The position numbers and the translations under genes are program-made. The notes beneath the pieces were generated by a model. That model had not been told where the DNA came from. It saw nothing but the letters and a program-made list of their open reading frames with translations, and searched no databases. Positions 42,248 to 50,444 of a stretch of 64,000 nt of DNA are shown here, in pieces. Origin of the DNA: JAEXNA01 sp037189585 (GTDB lineage: Bacteria; Vulcanimicrobiota; Xenobia; Xenobiales; JADMJV01); assembly GCA_037189585.1 (NCBI GenBank), contig JBBCJA010000011.1:124001-188000 (forward strand). The letters run 5' to 3'. Position 1 is the first letter of the stretch, and the number at the start of each line of letters is the position of its first letter.

Positions 42248-44000
42248 GGATACGAGGACGGGAGGCGTCGGGAGCTAACTCGCTCAGACGAAAATCGAGA
42301 AAGAGTCGTTCCGCTGGAGCCTGGTTGACCAGGCTGAGATAGTTCTCGAACATGGAGCGAAACGGCTCGTGGTCGATATGGCAGAAATCTCGTGGCGGTG
42401 AGATCAGCCGGCGGACCTCGTCCCCACGCAGGATGGTGACATTGGGATTGTTCACGTCGTTTCGTTGCGGGTCGCGGCCGTTATCGCTGGCAATGCAGCG
42501 AACGGCCCAGCGCATCTCTTCCTCGGTCACCCCAAGTAGAAGATAGTTTTTGTCCCAAATCTTGCGTCTGTCGTTGTTTCCGCCACTGCCGGGATTGTTG
42601 GGTCGCTGATCCTCATCTTCCTCAAAGAGGAAGCGAACGTCGTAGAGAGGTTGGCCAAAGCTGTCGGTTCGACGGTTGATCTGTAACCAGAAGTCATCGT
42701 TGTGGGGGGCCCGGTCTCCGCCACCACCTTGAGCGAGGCCATTGCTGAGACGACTTGAATCAATGGGCGCGACTCCCGACAGAAAAGCCGAGGTCCCTGT
42801 CTGCACAAGATTGACATTGGTCAGGTTGAGCCCACCATCATTTTGTGAATCGGCGCCGTTGACCACGATAGTGCCGAGAAGAGTGATCTCTTCGCAGACG
42901 ACACTCCCTTCACAGTAGAGTAATCCCTGGAAGAAGTAGGAGCTGGCTTCGCGTCCACGGAGAGTGAGATCTCCGCCCGCCGCGCACACGATGCTGTCGC
43001 CGGTCCGTAGGGTGGAACCCTGGGCCATGGTGAGGTTTCCCGTGACCAGGATCGCTCCGGTTCCGGTCACGGGTCCATTGACGGTGAGATCCCCTCGCAC
43101 GCAGAGCAGACCTCCGTCAAGCTCGACGGAACTCACGGTCTGACTGCTGTCAAAGACCCGATAGTCTTTGATGGGAGTCTTTTCAAAGTAGGGTGGGCGG
43201 CTGGCCAACGCGTCAATGCGGTCGATATGCGCTGGAATGTCGATGCGAGGAAGCTCGGCCGGGTCGGATCGGTTTTGGATACGCCCTCGAACAATGCTGG
43301 AGGGATGGATGTGGACCTCTCCGGAGCTCTGGGCATCACCATAGATATCGCTGGTGGGCCCGATCTCCATGGGCTCTCCGCTCAAGGAGCGGATGGAGGC
43401 TGGTTCAAGCTGATCGGGAGGCACACCGCTCAGGCCGCGCTCCGCGGTGTAGAGGCCGGGGTCGCGCAGAGCGGCCAGAGTGAGGCCTTTGACCGAGACT
43501 TTCCCCGAGGCGGCGGCCCCGGTGGAAAACGGCGGGCGATGGTAGATCGCGTCTATGATCACCCGGGAGGGCCCGCTCTTTCCCAGGGCCACGAGATGCA
43601 CCGAGTTTCGCGGAACGGACCCGGCCTCTCCGGGAACAGCGGCGTCGATTCTGAGGTTGTTAACCGACGTCTCGACACCGAGCCCCCTTGCCTGACTCGG
43701 GTTAAAAGTGACGACGCCTAGAGCCTCAGCCCCGTACCCTTCGGCGGGCGGTACCTCGACAGTCTCCTCGGCGGAACCTCGGGTACCCCAATCCGGGTCG
43801 GCTTTTATTCGAGCGAAGGCAAGACTTAGCGCGGAACGGGCCAGGTCGCGGCACTGCGCCTGGGTATCCAGACGCGATTCGAACATCGCGTTGAAGCTGG
43901 TCGTCGAAGCCGCGGTGAAGGCCAGCAGAAAGCAGATCGCCAGAGCCAACACGGCACCGCCGAGTGAGAAGCCTCTTCTTCGTGAATGTTCCTCCGTCAC
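42204..44000 (-). CDS. Prepilin-like protein with long C-terminal domain (PilX/GspK-like)
   Basis: A 598-residue protein with a prepilin-like start: basic leader RRR, Gly then FSLGGAVLALAICFLLAF. The residue at position +5 is Gly instead of the usual Glu, as in GspK-like tip pilins. The body has a bactofilin-like or polymer-forming beta segment (SVELDGGLLCVRGDLTVNG, AILVTGNLTMAQGSTLRTG), then Asp/Asn-rich loops. Such pilins cap the pilus tip. It lies downstream of the GspF/PilC gene in the same direction and is convergent with the kinase. Confidence 0.75.
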   Translation of the reverse strand: MTEEHSRRRGFSLGGAVLALAICFLLAFTAASTTSFNAMFESRLDTQAQCRDLARSALSLAFARIKADPDWGTRGSAEETVEVPPAEGYGAEALGVVTFNPSQARGLGVETSVNNLRIDAAVPGEAGSVPRNSVHLVALGKSGPSRVIIDAIYHRPPFSTGAAASGKVSVKGLTLAALRDPGLYTAERGLSGVPPDQLEPASIRSLSGEPMEIGPTSDIYGDAQSSGEVHIHPSSIVRGRIQNRSDPAELPRIDIPAHIDRIDALASRPPYFEKTPIKDYRVFDSSQTVSSVELDGGLLCVRGDLTVNGPVTGTGAILVTGNLTMAQGSTLRTGDSIVCAAGGDLTLRGREASSYFFQGLLYCEGSVVCEEITLLGTIVVNGADSQNDGGLNLTNVNLVQTGTSAFLSGVAPIDSSRLSNGLAQGGGGDRAPHNDDFWLQINRRTDSFGQPLYDVRFLFEEDEDQRPNNPGSGGNNDRRKIWDKNYLLLGVTEEEMRWAVRCIASDNGRDPQRNDVNNPNVTILRGDEVRRLISPPRDFCHIDHEPFRSMFENYLSLVNQAPAERLFLDFRLSELAPDASRPRILMMRERRAENSPRS

Positions 44001-44018
44001 TGTTATTTTAGTTTCCCT

Positions 44019-45083
44019 CTAAAGCGACTCGAGTAAAGCGACCATGGGTAGCATCATAGCGATGACGGATAAGCCCGTGAGCAGTCCCACCACAGCGAAC
44101 ATGAACGGTTCCAGGAGTGCCAGCAGCGATCTGACCGTTTGCTCGAGCTGCATTTCCAGCAACCCGGCCAGACGAGCTAGAGCCTTGGGAAGGGAGCCGC
44201 TCTCAACCCCTACCTCCACGGTGGAGAGGAAGAGCCTGTCGAACACGCCGCTGGAGGCTAGACCTTCCACGACCTCGGCGCCATCAAGGATGCGTTTCCT
44301 GGACTCCATCACTCCATCGATGACAACAGGATTTCCCGTGGCCTGAGCGGCCAGCGGTAAGGATTCGTAAAGACTCAGTCCCGCGCTCTGGCACACACCA
44401 AGGACGTGGGCGAAACGAACGGTGGCCGCTGTGGTCAAGATGCGGCGGCAGGGAGGGATCGCCATGAAGAAGAGGACGGCTCGACGACTCAGATACTCCC
44501 GACTTTCGCTATGAAACAGCACCCGCGAGAGGCCTAGAAAGAGCACCGTCATGCCCAGGAAGAACCAGGGAGAACGGAGCAGGTCGGAAACCATCATCAG
44601 GCCACGTGTCAGGCTGGGAACCGGTCTTCCCTGCAGGCCCAGGCCCTCAAGCACGCCTCCGAAGATCAGTGGGGGCAAAAGCATGGCCGCTAGTAGACAC
44701 AAAGACACGACCAGGATGGGATAGCCAAGAGAGGCGCGTAGCTGGTGGGTGAGGCGATGTCCACGTTCTTCCAGGGTGGCCAACTCGCGCAGGACCCGAA
44801 CTAGCGCTCCTGTCTTGACCCCTACTTGCAAAAGTCGAATCGAGGTGGCGTTAAAGAGCTGTGGGTGTTTTCCGGCCGCGGCCGGAAGCGACTCGCCTCG
44901 CGTCAGCTCTCCGGCTACCGAGCGACAACTATCCTCGACAAGGGAGCTTTCCGCCGAGTCTCCGATAAGATGCAGAGCTTCAGTCAGAGGGATTCCCGCT
45001 TCAAACATCGTGGCCAGCGAGCGGAAAACGATCAGCCGATCCGCTCCAGAAATAGGCCTTTCCCTCACTCTGTTAGGTTCCAA
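44019..45083 (-). CDS. GspF/PilC-family inner-membrane protein
   Basis: A 354-residue protein from TTG 45083; the open frame runs to 45299, but that extension would overlap the convergent gene at 45148. AAGGAAAG lies about 9 bases upstream of the TTG. Two T2SSF domains, each with MFEAGIPLTEALHLIG-like and CQSAGLSLYESLPLAA-like segments, and three membrane helices. GspF/PilC forms the inner-membrane platform of type II secretion or type IV pili. No ATPase or secretin genes are adjacent. Confidence 0.85.
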   Translation of the reverse strand: MEPNRVRERPISGADRLIVFRSLATMFEAGIPLTEALHLIGDSAESSLVEDSCRSVAGELTRGESLPAAAGKHPQLFNATSIRLLQVGVKTGALVRVLRELATLEERGHRLTHQLRASLGYPILVVSLCLLAAMLLPPLIFGGVLEGLGLQGRPVPSLTRGLMMVSDLLRSPWFFLGMTVLFLGLSRVLFHSESREYLSRRAVLFFMAIPPCRRILTTAATVRFAHVLGVCQSAGLSLYESLPLAAQATGNPVVIDGVMESRKRILDGAEVVEGLASSGVFDRLFLSTVEVGVESGSLPKALARLAGLLEMQLEQTVRSLLALLEPFMFAVVGLLTGLSVIAMMLPMVALLESL

Positions 45084-45147
45084 AAGTAGCGCGGCTTTCC
45101 TTGACGGCTTTAAGCAAAGGAGCTGAAGTTGATGTTCCGAAAAAGAA

Positions 45148-45678
45148 ATGCCTATGTTCCATCGTAATCTTAAACTGATTGTTTTTTTGTTGTGTCTTGC
45201 TCTTCCCGTCGTCGCGGACGGGCCTTCGGTCTTTGACTCTCTGGCTGAGCTCGACGGGAAGTCGTTTTCCGGTCGGATGGTGTATCCGGATGACCCCAAT
45301 CACTCGATGAATCAGCCGATGACGATCACGGTGAAAGTCATTTCTCAAGATGAGATTCGTGTCCCGTTTCAGGTAGGGGAGGACCGCTCTCGGACCTGGA
45401 TTCTTCGTCGAGGCTCGGAAGGGATCTCGCTCAAGCACGATCACCGTCACGCCGACGGTACTCCGGACGAGCTGACAAACTACGGTGGAGTCGATAGTGC
45501 TCAGGTCCTGGGTCGACAACTGGTTTTCCCGGCGGACGACGAGACTAAGGCAATGCTGCCGGAAGCCTCGACCAACGTCTGGTCGTTTCGGCTCTCTCCC
45601 GACGGAAAGCAGCTTTTTTACTATCTCGAACGTCACAAAGAGTCACGTTTTGAGGCGCAGTTCGACCTTTCACGGTGA
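45148..45678 (+). CDS. Secreted hypothetical protein
   Basis: A 176-residue protein with a signal peptide (LKLIVFLLCLALPVVA, cleavage about residue 23). The mature part is beta-rich with several His/Asp (KHDHRHADGT) and a C-terminal FRLSPDGKQLFYYLERH. It may be a lipocalin-like or DUF-type secreted domain, but I do not recognise the family. Starts at 45148 or 45154. It overlaps the phosphoesterase gene by 4 bp. Confidence 0.7.
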   Translation: MPMFHRNLKLIVFLLCLALPVVADGPSVFDSLAELDGKSFSGRMVYPDDPNHSMNQPMTITVKVISQDEIRVPFQVGEDRSRTWILRRGSEGISLKHDHRHADGTPDELTNYGGVDSAQVLGRQLVFPADDETKAMLPEASTNVWSFRLSPDGKQLFYYLERHKESRFEAQFDLSR

Positions 45679-46580
45679 GAGTCGTCTGCCTTAGCGACAC
45701 TCACGGCAATGTCGATCTTGAGGTCCCCGAAGGGGACCTCTTGATTCACACGGGTGACCATAGCAAACGGGGAAGTCCTCAGGAGCTCGAACAAGCGGCT
45801 CGCTGGTTACGTTCCTTGCCCCACCCGCACAAGGTGATCCTGGCCGGGAACCATGACTTCGCGTTGCAGATATCAGAGGATGAAACGCGGGAGCTGTTCT
45901 CGCCTATGACCTATCTGCAGGACCAGGAGGTTACCATCGAGGGGCTTCGCATCTACGGAAGCCCCTGGACGCCCACCTTCGGCGGGGTGTGGGCTTTCCA
46001 GTCATCGGACCTTGCCTCTGTGTGGGAGAAAATTCCAGACGGTATCGATATCCTGCTCACCCACGGACCGCCCGCGAGGATTTTGGATCGAACCTTCGCC
46101 AGGGAGCGCGCGGGCTGTCCGATGCTTGCCGAAAGGGTCGCCTCGGTCCGTCCTAAGCTTCACGTTTTCGGTCACATCCACGAAGCTTTCGGGGTGGAAA
46201 GGCAGGGGGAGACACTTTTTGTCAACGCCAGCAATAGCGCGATCGGATACGTCTATCCGCAGCCGGTTCACGTGCTTGATTGGGATGGGCAGGCCTTCAC
46301 CCAGGTCACCGCTTGGACCGCCGCCGAGCCCTTGTGGGCCTTTCTGGTCGACCGGTGGGGAGAGCCGATCGACCTTCGCGATGTCACCGAGGATCAGCTT
46401 CAGGCCACGGAGTATCTCGGTCAGGTTTTCTGGCTTGATTCCAGCGCGTGGCCGCTCCGTTTCTACGACAGGAGCCGGCTGGCGAATCCCGCCTCGGCGG
46501 TCCCCCTGACCTTCGGAGTGAAAATCTCCCGAGGCTGGCTGGACATTCTCAACACCAATCGCTGGTCTTCGCTGCCCTAA
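45675..46580 (+). CDS. Metallophosphoesterase
   Basis: A 301-residue calcineurin-like phosphoesterase starting at GTG 45675. Metal-binding motifs in order: LSDTHG (about 6-11), HTGDH, AGNHDF (about 55-60), THGPP and FGHIHE (about 155-160). The layout matches small phosphodiesterases related to UPF0046/MPPED. The last 100 residues are a separate C-terminal domain of unknown role (LWAFLVDRWGEPIDLRDV). Substrate unknown. Confidence 0.88.
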   Translation: MRVVCLSDTHGNVDLEVPEGDLLIHTGDHSKRGSPQELEQAARWLRSLPHPHKVILAGNHDFALQISEDETRELFSPMTYLQDQEVTIEGLRIYGSPWTPTFGGVWAFQSSDLASVWEKIPDGIDILLTHGPPARILDRTFARERAGCPMLAERVASVRPKLHVFGHIHEAFGVERQGETLFVNASNSAIGYVYPQPVHVLDWDGQAFTQVTAWTAAEPLWAFLVDRWGEPIDLRDVTEDQLQATEYLGQVFWLDSSAWPLRFYDRSRLANPASAVPLTFGVKISRGWLDILNTNRWSSLP

Positions 46581-46604
46581 CAGCCGAGATGGCCTGATCT
46601 AAAG

Positions 46605-47390
46605 TTACAGGCGCTGGGCACAGAACATGTTGGTGATGTAGGGAAAGGTGACGGATGTCGCTCCGGCGAGGCTAGGCTCCTGGTCGATGATCTCTTGAGC
46701 CCGAGCCAGGAAGGCTTCTTGTTCCTGAGGCGGCATCGCGGCCACGAAGCTGATGGAGCGCATCCGCTCAAGCACGACGGTCTCGACCGGTCCGCTCTGG
46801 CTATGCCGGGCATCTTGGCGCGCGAGCGGACCGAACTCGGGGTGAGGGAAAACGGTGGCGAGTAGCTCCGGGCTGTAGCGAGGGAGCTCGCCTTCTTTTT
46901 CTCGCCACAGGTCGCCAAGTCTTGCCACCCAGCCCTCGGACTCGTCTCGAACATTCCAGATCAGGCCTAGCTGCCCACCGGCGCGAAGAACGCGAGCGAA
47001 TTCGTCCAAGACCTGGGCGGTGGCGAACCAATGGAACGACTGGGCGCAAACCACGGCGTCAAAGGCACCGTCAGGAAAGGGGAGCCGCTCGGCCATCCCC
47101 TCCACCGACCGCAGGTTGGGAAAGAGCTCCTGGAGCCGGTCGCGCATCGCTGTCACGGGCTCCACCGCGATCACCTCGGCTCCCGTGGCGACTAAGAGCT
47201 TGGTGAATTTGCCGGTTCCAGCCCCAACTTCCAAGACGCGACTGGTGGGCCTTATCCCGAGGGAGTCTCGGAGCCAGGCGGCAGCCTCGGAGGGGTATTC
47301 GGGACGAGCCTTGGCATAGGCTTCGGCCTGGCTGGAGAATCCAGAAACCGCGGTCGGGTGAAGTTGAGGGTCGTCGGGCAAGTCTCTCAT
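46605..47390 (-). CDS. Class I SAM-dependent methyltransferase
   Basis: A 261-residue methyltransferase starting at ATG 47390, which overlaps the stop of the kinase gene. Motif I VLEVGAGTGKFTKLL, motif II/III around AEVIAVEPV and FDAVVCAQSFHW, and a late conserved region. It lacks the Hen1-specific signature, so it is not an obvious 2'-O-methyltransferase of 3' RNA ends. Its position in the RNA-repair operon suggests it may modify RNA, but a small-molecule role is as likely. Confidence 0.82.
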   Translation of the reverse strand: MRDLPDDPQLHPTAVSGFSSQAEAYAKARPEYPSEAAAWLRDSLGIRPTSRVLEVGAGTGKFTKLLVATGAEVIAVEPVTAMRDRLQELFPNLRSVEGMAERLPFPDGAFDAVVCAQSFHWFATAQVLDEFARVLRAGGQLGLIWNVRDESEGWVARLGDLWREKEGELPRYSPELLATVFPHPEFGPLARQDARHSQSGPVETVVLERMRSISFVAAMPPQEQEAFLARAQEIIDQEPSLAGATSVTFPYITNMFCAQRL

Positions 47391-48508
47391 CGAAGTAGTT
47401 CGGTGACGTACTCCACTTGGTGGGCTTCGGTCAGGCGAGGAATCTCCCATTTGCGAATCAGGCGCTCCATGACGGTGGCCGGCACCACCGCGTCGCGGTT
47501 AAGATTTTGTGTCAACAGGCGGCCTCGAGGTGCTTCTAGATAGATGATTGTGACCTGGGCTCCGTATTCCAAGAACAGCCCGAGGGGCTTTTGTCGCATC
47601 TGGGCGCTGATGTTGGTAGCGTTCCAGACAAAGTTTCGGCGCTTACGAAGGTGCTCACGAGCGAGCTCTCGGGCCGCGTCGATGACCGCGCCTTGAGGTT
47701 CGGTAGGCGCGACCCCCATGCTGATCCGCAGGGCGTCTAAAGAGACGACCGGCCAATCTCTGTAGTGCTGGGAGATCCAGGTGTCCTTCCCGGCTCCCGG
47801 TAATCCGCTGAGCATCACGACATGGCAGCGGAAGTCCTCGAAGGGTGCCTGATCGGGGAGGTGCCATTTCTCCTGGAAATAGAGGTAGCGGCCCGCAGAG
47901 GAGGCGAACTCGGCCGGTCGCTCCTCGACCCCCGTTTCGCGGGAAAGCTCGCGAAAGAGCTCCAAACGTTCCAAGAGATCCTTCTGATCGCTACAGATGC
48001 GCCCCAAAATATCGGCCTCGACCAGAATGGAGAGTAGCTGGCAGCGGCAATCCAGGCTGATCCGGCGGAGCAGGAGCTCAGGATTTTCTCGCTCCAGGAT
48101 CCAGGTCGGAGTCATGTGGTGAGCGACCAGCCCTACGATCTCCTCGCGAGCCTCGAACGGACAGTCCAACTCCCGCAAGATTCGCCTGGCCTGAAAGCTC
48201 CCTTTGAGGGCATGGCCGGGCGAGCTGATTCGACCGTCGTCACTAACGATATGGCAATCCGGTTTAGCGATATCGTGAAGTAGGGCGGCCCAGGCCAGAC
48301 GTTGCTGCTCCTCGGGGGTGGAGTTCTGAAAGCCTGGAAGCTCCACCAGAGCGCGACAGACCATGCCGGTGTGAACCAGCGTGTCTCCCTCGGCGTGGTG
48401 GATAGGATCCTGGGCGCAGCCATCCAGACGGACAAGCCAGGGAGTCTTCTCCGTTAGCAGCCGGTCGAAAAATTTCGCCTGGGCTATGTCAGGGAGCAGC
48501 CAGGTCAC
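47387..48508 (-). CDS. HD-Pnk: HD phosphohydrolase plus polynucleotide kinase
   Basis: A 373-residue bifunctional RNA-end-healing enzyme. The N-terminal HD domain (about 35-190; HTGM His46, LLHDIAKPD His78-Asp79, GLVAHHMTP His130/131) should act on 2',3'-cyclic or 3'-phosphate ends. The C-terminal P-loop kinase (about 225-373) has Walker A GLPGAGKD (235-242; Asp where Ser/Thr is usual) and VSLDALR with the general base Asp258. The pattern resembles HD-Pnk of Runella slithyformis, described by others. GTG 48508. It overlaps the RNA ligase gene by 4 bp and the methyltransferase by 4 bp. Confidence 0.88.
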   Translation of the reverse strand: MTWLLPDIAQAKFFDRLLTEKTPWLVRLDGCAQDPIHHAEGDTLVHTGMVCRALVELPGFQNSTPEEQQRLAWAALLHDIAKPDCHIVSDDGRISSPGHALKGSFQARRILRELDCPFEAREEIVGLVAHHMTPTWILERENPELLLRRISLDCRCQLLSILVEADILGRICSDQKDLLERLELFRELSRETGVEERPAEFASSAGRYLYFQEKWHLPDQAPFEDFRCHVVMLSGLPGAGKDTWISQHYRDWPVVSLDALRISMGVAPTEPQGAVIDAARELAREHLRKRRNFVWNATNISAQMRQKPLGLFLEYGAQVTIIYLEAPRGRLLTQNLNRDAVVPATVMERLIRKWEIPRLTEAHQVEYVTELLR

Positions 48509-49299
48509 GATCCACCCCCGAACAGGTCCACGCCCGGGGCCAATCGGTTGGGTAAGGTCGGGCGGTCACGCCAATGGCTGCCGGAGTCGGCGATGGCCTG
48601 GAGGAAGTTGTGGCGCACCCACTTGTAACGCTCGCTGACCACTCCGGATTCCTCGACTTTGACGTAGAGGCCCTCAGCGGTGTCGTGAAGGTCGGTCTCT
48701 TTGAAGACCCTCTCGGCATCTTGGCCCAGCGAGGCGGCTTGGTCTTTCAGGCTGTCTTTCCAGCTCGAGCTCTTGTACAGGCTGGGTTTTAGCAGCGCCT
48801 CGGGCTTCTTGAGCTCCTTGCCGTCGCCGCTCAAAAGAACCGGGACCGAGACAACCGGAGTGCCGGCCAGCATTTCATGCCGCCGGGGCGTGGAGAGAAA
48901 GACATCCTCGACTCTGTCGTAGATGTCGAACTCCATGAAGTAGTGAGGGAGATGATCGTAGTAGACGGTGTGTTTGGCGTAAAGCCATTCTCCGTACATA
49001 ATGTAGCGATCGGTCAGAAGCTCCCAGAATTGCGTGGCAAAGCATGAAGCCCAGGTCTTCAAAAGGCCGAACTGCTCCTCCCGTGGCCCACCCTCGAGAT
49101 AGTGCCCCCGACTCTGCAGTAGCAGCTCCCGGTCGGAGGTGAAGCTGACCGCGCAGTTGGCGCCGTCGACCTTCTCCTCCACCACCACGGAACGGCCCAC
49201 CAAGTGGCGAAGCGGAACCTGCTCGAGGTCCTCGTCGCCCGGCTGCAACTTTGATCCTTGAAGATGAGGAGTACGCGGATATTTACGGATGGGGTGCAT
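48505..49299 (-). CDS. RNA ligase (Rnl2/PF09414-like)
   Basis: A 264-residue ATP-dependent ligase. Motif I is EEKVDGANC, with Lys43 as the adenylated residue. Further nucleotidyltransferase features: RDELLLQSRGHYL region, YGEWLYAKHTVYYDHLP (motif III-like), EGLYVKV (motif IV) and KWVRHNF (motif V Lys). It joins RNA ends after healing by the HD-Pnk encoded by the next gene. ATG 49299 begins MHPIRKYPRTPHLQGSK, a normal N-terminus for this family. Operon order: ligase, HD-Pnk, methyltransferase. Confidence 0.9.
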   Translation of the reverse strand: MHPIRKYPRTPHLQGSKLQPGDEDLEQVPLRHLVGRSVVVEEKVDGANCAVSFTSDRELLLQSRGHYLEGGPREEQFGLLKTWASCFATQFWELLTDRYIMYGEWLYAKHTVYYDHLPHYFMEFDIYDRVEDVFLSTPRRHEMLAGTPVVSVPVLLSGDGKELKKPEALLKPSLYKSSSWKDSLKDQAASLGQDAERVFKETDLHDTAEGLYVKVEESGVVSERYKWVRHNFLQAIADSGSHWRDRPTLPNRLAPGVDLFGGGS

Positions 49300-49362
49300 G
49301 AAGGCGGACCTTTATAAGCGCCCAATGGCATGGACGTGCAAACTGCCCCGCGAAGCGTATCC

Positions 49363-50313
49363 TTAAGGGCTGCAGCCCGAAGCCGTATCGGGATAGGGGG
49401 CGAAGTTGTCGACAAGTTGGTTGACCGGCGTCACTGTTTTATTACCGCCGCTGTCGTAAGCGACTGTGAAGACGTGCCACCACCGCTGGTTCTCGCCGGC
49501 CGGAGGGCGAAATCCACCGATTCGTCCCGTGCTGTCGAACACTTCCACGAAAGCGTTCGATTCATTGAAGTTGGAGTCTCCACCGTAGTTGAAAACGGCG
49601 TACTGATAGGCGCCTTGGAAGCCGGAAACGATCGTGGTCGTTTCCGGTCCAAACGAACTGGTATCGTCGAAGTCCAGAGCGGCGTTAGGGCACGAGGTCA
49701 GGCTACCTTTGCGCAAGTAGTAAATGTGGTACGGGGTGGTTGGCGGGAGGAAGAGGTGAGCGTCGAGATCGATAGGTCTTTCTCCCCAGCTGAGAACCGC
49801 GCGGAACTGTCCCGTCGGAACCGGAGCCGAGAGGGCGGTCCCGATCTGCACGGTCCCTCCGTTGTAAGTGATAGGACGCTCGCTGGTGAGTAGGTCGGGG
49901 GCCTCGGCTCTGACCGTGTAGTTCCCCGCGGAGATATTTCCGAAGCCATAGACGCCGTTGGAATCCGTGGTAGTTGTAGCGATGGTCGCACCGCCGCTAT
50001 CGAGCAAAGTCACGGTGGCTCCCACCACCACGCTACCGTCAGCGGCTCGCGTCACCTGTCCGGAGAACCCTCCGAGCGGGCCGCTAGGACTAAATGAGCC
50101 CGGTAGCCCGCTGCCGGGCTTCACGTCTTCGAGACGTGGTCCACCGCTACCGCCGTCACCAAGGTTACCGAACTGACCGTATCGAGCCGCTAGCGCGGCC
50201 GCTGATTCGGAGTCGCTACTATCGCTGTCGCAAGAGGTCAAACCAAGGACCAGTAAAGCGGCCGAGATGAGGCAAAGACAGACACTACGAAGAGAACGAA
50301 CATGAACACCCAT
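49363..50313 (-). CDS. Lipoprotein with carboxypeptidase-regulatory-like and YfaP-like domains
   Basis: A 316-residue lipoprotein from ATG 50313 (an earlier in-frame ATG at 50367 would give a long polar N-terminus). Lipobox LGLTSC near residue 27. A Gly/Ser linker follows, then a carboxypeptidase-regulatory-like Ig domain (FSGQVTRAADGSVVVGATV, TTTDSNGVYGFGNISAGNY) and a DUF2135/YfaP-like domain (AVLSWGERPIDLDAHLFLP, VAYDSGGNK). Such domains occur in large surface adhesins, here on their own. Location: outer surface or periplasm. Confidence 0.78.
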   Translation of the reverse strand: MGVHVRSLRSVCLCLISAALLVLGLTSCDSDSSDSESAAALAARYGQFGNLGDGGSGGPRLEDVKPGSGLPGSFSPSGPLGGFSGQVTRAADGSVVVGATVTLLDSGGATIATTTTDSNGVYGFGNISAGNYTVRAEAPDLLTSERPITYNGGTVQIGTALSAPVPTGQFRAVLSWGERPIDLDAHLFLPPTTPYHIYYLRKGSLTSCPNAALDFDDTSSFGPETTTIVSGFQGAYQYAVFNYGGDSNFNESNAFVEVFDSTGRIGGFRPPAGENQRWWHVFTVAYDSGGNKTVTPVNQLVDNFAPYPDTASGCSP

Positions 50314-50444
50314 CTCTTCGCCTTCGCTGGGGGGAGAAGGAGTCCTTGCCCGTGACATTTTGTTCAAAATTTTGCCAAATTTTTAAGCTTCATAAGCGAT
50401 ATAGTCGTTCCTATAGATAATAATAACGATCCCAAAGGACGACT

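Noticed and set aside
43227..43721. A 164-codon plus-strand frame within the prepilin-like gene
   Set aside because: Antisense to the pilin-like body; no start signal or domain.
44019..45299. Longer GspF frame starting at 45299
   Set aside because: The extra N-terminus is antisense to the secreted-protein gene at 45148 and has no GspF features; TTG 45083 with AAGGAAAG gives the expected length.
46605..47390. Methyltransferase as Hen1 of the RNA-repair operon
   Set aside because: The sequence is a general class I methyltransferase and lacks the Hen1 metal-binding motif; only its position suggests an RNA role.
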